From assembly GCA_934454745.1 (NCBI GenBank), contig CAKSGP010000073.1:1-7288 (forward strand): a stretch of DNA of 7,288 nucleotides. Direction: 5' to 3'. The position numbers and the translations under genes are program-made. This DNA is from an uncultured Clostridia bacterium. GTDB taxonomy: Bacteria; Bacillota; Clostridia; UBA1381. Of the stretch, positions 1 through 5,396 are shown one piece after another. A model generated the notes under the pieces. It was not told the origin of the DNA. It worked only from the letters and a program-made list of their open reading frames with translations, and did no database searches. Every line of letters starts with the position of its first letter. Positions within the stretch are counted from its first letter, which is position 1.

Positions 1-1
1 A

Positions 2-661
2 AGAGAGGGCAGGGAGGAGGCAAACGCACTTGTCTTAATGTCGCTTAAGGCGATAATTATGGTTATTGCACCTCTTATGGCAGGGGTTATGATTTTATCG
101 GTACCCATTACAAATATTATCTACGGCCACGGTGCATTAAAGGGAGATGTGGGAGTAGTTGCAAACGCACTTTCCTGTTACGCTTTGGGAATGTTGTTCC
201 TTGCCATAAACGAGGTATTATCAAAGACCTTCTTTTCAATGAAAAAGTCTGTTACGCCTATGGTAACATCAATTATAAGTATGGTATTTAACGTAGTTTT
301 TGTAGTGTCAATAAACGGACTTATAAGGGAGGATATTACAAGGCTAACAGGCGGACTTGCTTTAGCTGCGGCATTCGGAAGTATGGTAAATGCACTTCTA
401 AACGGCGGTATGCTCATAAAAAAGTTTCCGACACTGATAAAGAAATCGGACGTTAAATCAATATTGAAAATCATAGCCTCAACCATTGTTATGGCGGTCG
501 TAATAAAGCTTGTTTACAGCCTTATGGGTTTGGGCAATACATTTTCAGACAACATCATAACCTGTATTGTATGTGCCGTTATCGGCATAATTGTATATGG
601 TGTTATGCTTATTATCTTAAAGACAGATGAAATAACGAGAATAATAGGAAAAAGGAGATGA
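2..661 (+). CDS. murJ: MurJ-type lipid II flippase, C-terminal part (5' truncated by window edge)
   Basis: The reading frame is open from base 2 and has no start before the window edge. The ATG at 38 is an internal methionine, so the gene begins upstream. The 219 visible residues hold about six hydrophobic helices (roughly residues 16-36, 55-75, 84-104, 114-136, 152-176, 183-206), which fits the last six of the 14 helices of MurJ/MviN. The stretch YGHGAL, then ALGMLFLAINEVLSKTF, then SVTPM is the usual MurJ signature around helices 9-10. MurJ flips lipid II across the cytoplasmic membrane for peptidoglycan synthesis. The basic C-terminal end (GKRR) is probably cytosolic. The stop codon is 12 bp before the polymerase gene, so this member could instead be a MurJ-like flippase dedicated to the glycan made by this operon. 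The catalytic arginines of the N-terminal lobe cannot be judged because that half is missing. Confidence 0.85.
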   Translation, partial: REGREEANALVLMSLKAIIMVIAPLMAGVMILSVPITNIIYGHGALKGDVGVVANALSCYALGMLFLAINEVLSKTFFSMKKSVTPMVTSIISMVFNVVFVVSINGLIREDITRLTGGLALAAAFGSMVNALLNGGMLIKKFPTLIKKSDVKSILKIIASTIVMAVVIKLVYSLMGLGNTFSDNIITCIVCAVIGIIVYGVMLIILKTDEITRIIGKRR

Positions 662-673
662 GGGTGAATATAT

Positions 674-2566
674 ATGAGAAGTTGTATTATCAGAGGTGTA
701 ACAAAGACTCTAAAAGAGGTAACCACAAGGTTTAGGACAAGTAAGCTTGGTGCTGTAATCGAGAACATAAATTCAGCACTTAGCCGTTCCTGGAACAGCA
801 GTATAATAACACGCACCTTAAAGAAAAATCCGAGACACCCTGATGGCTTTTTAAAGCGGATAACTATGGCACCGTTTACGTTCCTTGAATTTATAAGCGG
901 TAAAATCGGGGACGGGCTCTCGTCGGCTGTTAAAAAAAGCATTCTCTGCGAAACTGCACGCCGTTATACCCATAACTTTATGGCATTAAATACACGATTC
1001 TGGGGCATTATGATGTTTGTTTCAAGCCTTGTATATAACATATTAAAATTTATTGGTACAGGCTATATAAACCGATACATTGCAGTAGCATCGGTAGTTT
1101 TTGCACTGCTTGTTATCCCTAATATGAACATAATGGGATTTTTAGGCACATCAAAGCTTGTTGATTTTGTAAAAGCCTGTGCAGGAGTTAAAAATATTAC
1201 CTTTGATTTTTGGGAGGACCATAAAACGAAGGGTGGCCTAAGGCTTATAGCAGGTGTAATAGTAGGTGTAATAACAGGTGTTGTTATGTTCTTATCACCC
1301 TTGTTGGGAATTTTAGTACCCTTTGCGTTATTCGGAATGTTATTGGTACTTCAATATCCCGTAACGGGAGTGTATGCGGCAGTATTTGTTGCACCGTTGA
1401 TACCATTTTCGTCAATGCCCCTTGCAGGGATATGTATATGGACACTGCTCTCACTTGTTATTAAATCTCTTACGGATAAGGACTTTAAATGGCGTCGTGA
1501 GGGCGTAGGAGTTACACTTATACTGTTTTTAGCAGTGCTTTTGGTATCCTGCATATTCTCCTTTGCACGAATGGCAAGCCTTACTGTATGGGCAATGTAT
1601 TTTGTGTTTATCTCATTCTATTTTGCTGTCATAAACACTATTGACACTAAAGAGAAATTGTACGGACTATTGCGTTTATTTGTTATAAGCGGTACGCTTG
1701 TTGCAATTTACGGCGTAATGCAGTATGTATTCGGCTGGACAACCTCAAATGCCTGGATTGACGAGGAAATGTTTGAGGAGGAAACAATGCGAGTGTATTC
1801 CACCCTTGCAAATCCAAACGTTTTAGGTGAGTATCTGTTGCTTGTTCTGCCTGTATCAATTGTATTTTTCTTAAAGGACAAGGCGAAGTCCCTTTCAAAA
1901 TGGGTGTATCTCGCAATTTCGGCAGTGCTGTTTCTCTGCCTGATACTTACACAGTCACGAGGCTGTTGGCTTGGCTTTATGGTAAGTGCGGCATTGTTTG
2001 TAACTTTCTATGAGGGACGGCTTTGGGCGATTATACCACTCATTTTATGTGCGTTGCCCTTTGTTCTGCCCCAGACAATAATCGACAGGCTTTTGAGTAT
2101 TGGCGATATGGGTGATTCCTCAACCTCATACAGAGTATTTATATGGATGGGTGCAATGGGAATAGTAAGAAACTACTTTATGGGCGGAATAGGTATGGGA
2201 GAAGCGGCATTCTCGGAGGTATATCCGCTGTTTTCCTATAATGCGATAATCGCACCTCACGCACATAATACGTATTTACAGCTCCTTGTTGAGGGCGGTA
2301 TCAGTGCACTTGCAGCATTTATAGCAGTGCTTGTGGTATTTTTTAAGAGTACCCATAACGGATACAGATTAGATAATAAGAAGTCCGTAGACTCTCTTAT
2401 GCTTTTGGGACTTGGTGTCGGTGTTGCGGGATTTTTGTTCCAGAGCCTGTTTGATTACACATTCTATAACTATCGTGTTATGGCAGTATTTTTTATGGTT
2501 ATAGCTATAAGCGTTGCTTTAGCGCATATTAAGAAGGAGGATGTCTGTGAAAAAGAAAATAATTGA
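674..2566 (+). CDS. O-antigen ligase/polymerase family (Wzy_C-like) membrane protein
   Basis: A 630-residue polytopic membrane protein with about 13 hydrophobic segments from residue 110 to 617. Family hallmarks are YSTLANPNVLGEYLL (375-389), TQSRGCWLGF (426-435), a large extracytoplasmic loop with SYRVFIW and GGIGMG (485-510), and HAHNTYLQLLVEGG (529-542). In WaaL/Wzy-type enzymes an arginine of the SRG-type motif and a histidine of the HxHN-type motif are functionally important; both are present here (Arg429, His529/His531). Members either polymerise undecaprenyl-linked glycan units or ligate glycan to an acceptor on the outer face of the membrane. A Gram-positive host has no LPS, so polymerisation or transfer to a cell-wall acceptor is more likely; the substrate is unknown. 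The first 105 or so residues are basic, mostly non-membrane and outside the usual family core. The ATG at 674 follows GAGGGTG (660-666) at 7 bp. The 3' end overlaps the glycosyltransferase gene. Confidence 0.85.
   Translation: MRSCIIRGVTKTLKEVTTRFRTSKLGAVIENINSALSRSWNSSIITRTLKKNPRHPDGFLKRITMAPFTFLEFISGKIGDGLSSAVKKSILCETARRYTHNFMALNTRFWGIMMFVSSLVYNILKFIGTGYINRYIAVASVVFALLVIPNMNIMGFLGTSKLVDFVKACAGVKNITFDFWEDHKTKGGLRLIAGVIVGVITGVVMFLSPLLGILVPFALFGMLLVLQYPVTGVYAAVFVAPLIPFSSMPLAGICIWTLLSLVIKSLTDKDFKWRREGVGVTLILFLAVLLVSCIFSFARMASLTVWAMYFVFISFYFAVINTIDTKEKLYGLLRLFVISGTLVAIYGVMQYVFGWTTSNAWIDEEMFEEETMRVYSTLANPNVLGEYLLLVLPVSIVFFLKDKAKSLSKWVYLAISAVLFLCLILTQSRGCWLGFMVSAALFVTFYEGRLWAIIPLILCALPFVLPQTIIDRLLSIGDMGDSSTSYRVFIWMGAMGIVRNYFMGGIGMGEAAFSEVYPLFSYNAIIAPHAHNTYLQLLVEGGISALAAFIAVLVVFFKSTHNGYRLDNKKSVDSLMLLGLGVGVAGFLFQSLFDYTFYNYRVMAVFFMVIAISVALAHIKKEDVCEKENN
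1253..1288 (+). repeat. Three-copy 12 bp near-repeat inside a membrane helix of the polymerase
   Basis: The units GGTGTAATAGTA, GGTGTAATAACA and GGTGTTGTTATG follow each other directly and encode GVIV, GVIT and GVVM. The first two differ at three bases and the third is more diverged. The period keeps glycines every four residues along one helix. This may be a small duplication or simply biased composition of a glycine/valine helix. Confidence 0.4.
2534..2540 (+). promoter_or_regulatory. Ribosome binding site that decides the glycosyltransferase start
   Basis: The sequence AAGGAGG is a near-perfect Shine-Dalgarno site inside the end of the polymerase gene. It directly abuts the ATG at 2541, leaving no spacer. 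The GTG at 2547 in the same frame lies 6 bp away, which is close to ideal. The site therefore argues for GTG as the true start. Confidence 0.75.
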
Positions 2567-3671
2567 GGTATCAAGCGATTCCAATATCGGCGGTGCAGGA
2601 AAATGCCTTATAACGCTCCTTAAGAATTTTGATTATGACAAGCTTGACGTTAAGGTAATCCTACCGCCAGATAGCCTCTTAAAGCCTGAAATTGAAGGGC
2701 TCGGCATAGAGGTTATAGAAGTCGCAGGAATTGCTGAAAAGTCAATAGATATAGGGGCAATAAAGGAATTCCGCCGTATATTTAAGGCGGAAAAGCCTGA
2801 CCTTGTCCATACCCACGCAAGTATGTCAGCACGTATTGCGGCAAGGCAGTCGGGGGCGAAGGTCATATATACACGCCATAGCGTATTCCCCCAATCAAAA
2901 CGGCTTACCACATTCCCCGGCAAGCTTATTAACGGTATTATAAACAACCATTACAGCGACAGCATAATTGCAGTGGCAGAGGCGGCAAAGGATAATCTGA
3001 CAGACACCGGTGTCAGTGCAAAGAAAATAAGCGTTATCCTAAACGGTGTTGACGGCTTAAAGCCGGAGAGCGAGAGCGAGAAGCATCTCATCCGCCGTAG
3101 GTTTGGGGTAAATGATGGTGAGCGTGTAATATCAATCGTTGCACGGCTTGAGGATATTAAAGGCCATAATTACTTTATCGAGGCGGCTAAAATGCTCATT
3201 GATGAGGGTGTGAGGGCAAAATTCATTATAGCCGGCACAGGCTCATACGAGGCGGAGCTGAAAAATAAAGTAAAGCATTTAGGGCTTGATAAAGACGTTA
3301 TATTTACAGGCTTTATAACAGATGTTGATAAGCTGATGAATATTACCGATATACAGGTCAATGCCTCCTACGGCACAGAGGCTACAAGTCTTGCACTCCT
3401 TGAGGGAATGAGTATAGGCGTTCCTGCGGTGGTTTCGGATTTCGGCGGTAATCCCGGGGTTATAACCGACGGCGAAAACGGTTTTGTAGTTCCGAAACAG
3501 AACAGCGCCGCACTTAAAAGCGGTATAGAACGCTTGCTTAATGACGAGGCAATGTATAATAAAATGTCAGAAAAGAGCAAGGAGATTTTCAACTCTGCGT
3601 TCACGTCACAGATAATGACTAAAAATACAGAGGATTTATATATAAAAACAATTAACGGAGAAAGGAAATAA
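2547..3671 (+). CDS. Glycosyltransferase family 4 (GT-B fold)
   Basis: A cytosolic or membrane-peripheral sugar transferase that would build the lipid-linked glycan handled by the neighbouring polymerase. The N-terminal Rossmann half begins KKKIIEVSSDSNIGGAGK, with the glycine-rich GGAGK acceptor loop, then PDLVHTHASMSARIA. The C-terminal nucleotide-sugar half has ILNGVD, VARLEDIKGHNYFIEAA, IAGTGS, IFTGF and the E-x7-E motif in TEATSLALLEGMS, whose first glutamate codon is at 3378. SIGVPAVVSDFGGNPGVI follows. All core GT4 elements are intact, and 374 residues is a normal length. I chose GTG at 2547 because AAGGAGG (2534-2540) sits 6 bp before it and abuts the alternative ATG at 2541, which would add two residues. 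The gene overlaps the upstream gene by 20 bp and shares the TAATG junction with the downstream one. Donor and acceptor sugars cannot be read from the sequence. Confidence 0.9.
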   Translation: MKKKIIEVSSDSNIGGAGKCLITLLKNFDYDKLDVKVILPPDSLLKPEIEGLGIEVIEVAGIAEKSIDIGAIKEFRRIFKAEKPDLVHTHASMSARIAARQSGAKVIYTRHSVFPQSKRLTTFPGKLINGIINNHYSDSIIAVAEAAKDNLTDTGVSAKKISVILNGVDGLKPESESEKHLIRRRFGVNDGERVISIVARLEDIKGHNYFIEAAKMLIDEGVRAKFIIAGTGSYEAELKNKVKHLGLDKDVIFTGFITDVDKLMNITDIQVNASYGTEATSLALLEGMSIGVPAVVSDFGGNPGVITDGENGFVVPKQNSAALKSGIERLLNDEAMYNKMSEKSKEIFNSAFTSQIMTKNTEDLYIKTINGERK

Positions 3672-4135
3672 TGCAAATGAAAAAGAAATGGACTCTTGTA
3701 GATACCTTAATTGTATTGCTTGTTATAGTTGCAGGCGTTGCAATTTTTAAGGTGTTCGGTGCTCAAAAAGCATCAGGGGATGCAAAGACAATAGAGGTTG
3801 TTGTTCTCCTTGCCAAAGAGGATACGGAAGTCGCAAACGCAATATCCCAAGGCGATGAGATAACCATAAGCCTCACAGAAAAGGACACAGGCATATTAAA
3901 GTCCGTAAAGACAGAGGAAGCCAAGACTATGGTGTATAACTCCATTGACGGTGAATATATAATAGAGCCCATTGATGGCAAGGTTGATATTTATGCAACT
4001 GTTGAGCTTGAGGTCAGTGAAAACGAGTTGGCATATACATCAGGCAGTACAGTTGTAAAGGTAGGCGAAAAGATGCCGTTTCGGGGCAAGGGCTATGCTC
4101 TTGAAGGCTTTGTTATAGAGATTAACGAGAAATAA
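3671..4135 (+). CDS. DUF4330-like single-pass membrane protein (first paralogue)
   Basis: A 154-residue protein with a basic start (MQMKKK), one membrane helix (about residues 9-29, LVDTLIVLLVIVAGVAIF), and a soluble beta-rich domain that by the positive-inside rule lies outside the membrane. The order of elements matches the next gene: the helix with a buried aspartate (VDTL), a QGDEI turn, a TGILKSV strand, a beta strand (VDIYATVELEV), then a VGEKM turn and a final GFVIEI strand. I therefore read it as a diverged DUF4330-family member, though on its own it is less typical than its neighbour. The function of the family is unknown. Its start forms TAATG with the stop of the glycosyltransferase gene; GGAGAAAGG (3657-3665) is the likely ribosome site. 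A second ATG at 3677 is possible and would drop two residues. A role as an accessory subunit of glycan export is inferred only from position. Confidence 0.65.
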   Translation: MQMKKKWTLVDTLIVLLVIVAGVAIFKVFGAQKASGDAKTIEVVVLLAKEDTEVANAISQGDEITISLTEKDTGILKSVKTEEAKTMVYNSIDGEYIIEPIDGKVDIYATVELEVSENELAYTSGSTVVKVGEKMPFRGKGYALEGFVIEINEK

Positions 4136-4156
4136 CTGAAAGGAGATTTTGGCTAA

Positions 4157-4642
4157 ATGAATAAGGACGGAAAAATAAAAGGTAAATTCAACGTGATTGA
4201 TATTTTAGCTATAATACTAATAATAGTCGTTGCAGTAGGTATTATTGTTCGATTTAAAAGCACAATAACAACGGCTGTTAAATCAGATGAAGGCTTTGTA
4301 TATACCGTAAAGGTGTCAGGTGTTAAGGATTACACAGTGGAGGCACTGAAGAAAAAGGGCAAGGTAACCGATAAAAAATCAGGTATGGACCTTGGGGAAA
4401 TAGTAGATGTAGTAGTAGAGCCTGCCTCAACCCAGGTAGAGCGTGCAAACGGAAAAATAGTAAATGCACAACAGCCTGAGCGATACACTGTAAATGTAAC
4501 AATCAAAACCCGTGGCAAGGAAGCGGAGAACAGCTATATAACCGCCGATTCAAACGAGCTTTCAGTAGGCCGTACTACTGATCTTTACACGAAGTATGTG
4601 CATACAACAGGCAAAATTATGAGCGTCACCAAAGACCATTAA
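4157..4642 (+). CDS. DUF4330 family single-pass membrane protein (second paralogue)
   Basis: A 161-residue protein whose start, GKIKGKFNVIDILAIILIIV, is typical of DUF4330: a basic lysine/glycine-rich end followed by one helix (about 13-32) carrying an aspartate near its cytosolic edge. The outer part is beta-rich and contains YTVKVSGVKDYTVEAL, then SGMDLGEIVDVVVEP, PERYTVNVTIKTRG, and finally LSVGRTTDLYTKYVHTTGKIMSV. The two G-x-I turns resemble repeated half-domains. The family occurs in Clostridia and cyanobacteria, and I know of no assigned function. The ribosome site AAAGGAG (4139-4145) is 11 bp before the ATG, and the gene starts 21 bp after its paralogue ends. It is the last gene of the operon; the terminator hairpin begins 24 bp after its stop. 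Confidence 0.78.
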   Translation: MNKDGKIKGKFNVIDILAIILIIVVAVGIIVRFKSTITTAVKSDEGFVYTVKVSGVKDYTVEALKKKGKVTDKKSGMDLGEIVDVVVEPASTQVERANGKIVNAQQPERYTVNVTIKTRGKEAENSYITADSNELSVGRTTDLYTKYVHTTGKIMSVTKDH

Positions 4643-4666
4643 AATAGTGCAGAATTTACGCAAATT

Positions 4667-4698
4667 AAAAGGCGAGCCATTAGAGGTTCGCCTTTTTT
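4667..4698. terminator. Bidirectional Rho-independent terminator between convergent operons
   Basis: The left arm AAAAGGCGAGCC (4667-4678) pairs with GGTTCGCCTTTT (4685-4696) through a 6-base loop, giving a 12 bp stem with one G-T pair. Six T residues (4693-4698) follow on the + strand. On the - strand the stem is followed by the complement of AAATTAAAA (4662-4670), also T-rich. It lies 24 bp after the last + gene and 11 bp after the stop of the - strand gene, so it can end both transcripts. It is the only notable element in the 67 bp gap. Confidence 0.9.
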
Positions 4699-4709
4699 GT
4701 GTGCTGTTT

Positions 4710-5375
4710 TTATACGTTTTGTATCTTCATAATGTAATTCTTGTACTCTCTGTTACTAACTTTAACTTCAACTTGCGGGTTAGCATCATATATCCTTTTT
4801 ATAATCTCAACTACGTTTTTAACGCTGTAATCACGGATTGGCATAAAGGCACAGTCGCCATCGGTTGTTTCTATATAGAACATATCCACACCTGATATGG
4901 CATCACGCTTTGACTTCTTTGATGAGCGCTCATATGGGTATATTGCTTTTAAGAACTTCTTTCCGGAGTCTGTTATGTTACGTTTAATAAAGTCCTTTGT
5001 ACCTATAAATACGTGTGATACATTATCTATGGGCACTGATACGATTGTCGTTTTTGCAGGCTTTAAATCCGAGAAAAAAGACGTACCATCAGGTATATAG
5101 GGTAAAAATCCGTTCTCCCAACGCTTTAAATATAGGGTATCGTTCTTGATTTTAAGGTTAGTGCCGTATACGGAATTGCCCTTTATAAGTGCAAGCACTA
5201 AAAGTATCAATGCCGCAATAAGGAACAAGATTCCAAACACTTTTTTGCCTGATGCAATATCATATATTCCCATAATAAGAGCGAACAGTGAAAGTAAAGT
5301 ATAAACAACAATCAATGCTGTTGTAGTGCTTCTTTTCTTTGGTGTTACAGTTGCAGTAACAGTATTTGCTTTCAT
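4710..5375 (-). CDS. Two-helix membrane protein with PH-like cytosolic domain, function unknown
   Basis: I do not recognise a named family. The 221-residue protein starts with a short basic, threonine-rich tail (TPKKRSTTT), followed by two hydrophobic helices (about 18-40 and 45-65) joined by DIASGKK. The rest is soluble and polar. It looks like a bacterial PH-like fold: strands at NLKIKNDTLYLKR (73-85), IVSVPIDNVSHVFIG (111-125) and MFYIETTDGDCAFMPI (165-180), then a closing helix SVKNVVEIIKRIYDA (184-198). A lysine/arginine-rich stretch (about 139-158) sits between strands. This domain assignment is an inference from the strand-strand-helix pattern. Both ends of the helix pair probably face the cytosol. 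The gene begins 21 bp after the NlpC/P60 gene ends, so they are likely co-transcribed. A GAAAGAAAGG ribosome-site-like stretch lies 13 bp from the ATG, rather far, and an in-frame TAA just upstream rules out an earlier start. Confidence 0.6.
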   Translation of the reverse strand: MKANTVTATVTPKKRSTTTALIVVYTLLSLFALIMGIYDIASGKKVFGILFLIAALILLVLALIKGNSVYGTNLKIKNDTLYLKRWENGFLPYIPDGTSFFSDLKPAKTTIVSVPIDNVSHVFIGTKDFIKRNITDSGKKFLKAIYPYERSSKKSKRDAISGVDMFYIETTDGDCAFMPIRDYSVKNVVEIIKRIYDANPQVEVKVSNREYKNYIMKIQNV

Positions 5376-5396
5376 ATTAATTTACAAGCCTTTCTT

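Noticed and set aside
38..40. ATG as start of the flippase gene
   Set aside because: The frame is open upstream with MurJ-like residues (EEANALVLMSLKA), and a start here would give only half of the protein.
1351..1916. Antisense open frames within the polymerase gene
   Set aside because: They have no ribosome sites or recognisable domains and lie opposite a strongly supported membrane protein gene.
3064..3081. GAGAGC-type short repeat in the glycosyltransferase gene
   Set aside because: It simply encodes a short Glu-Ser-Glu-Ser-Glu linker between the two GT-B halves; two copies are too few to be notable.
4647..4895. Small + strand open frame (82 codons) across the terminator and the 3' part of the PH-like gene
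   Set aside because: It runs through the terminator hairpin and is antisense to a better supported gene; it has no ribosome site, and its content is low-complexity hydrophobic translation of the other strand.
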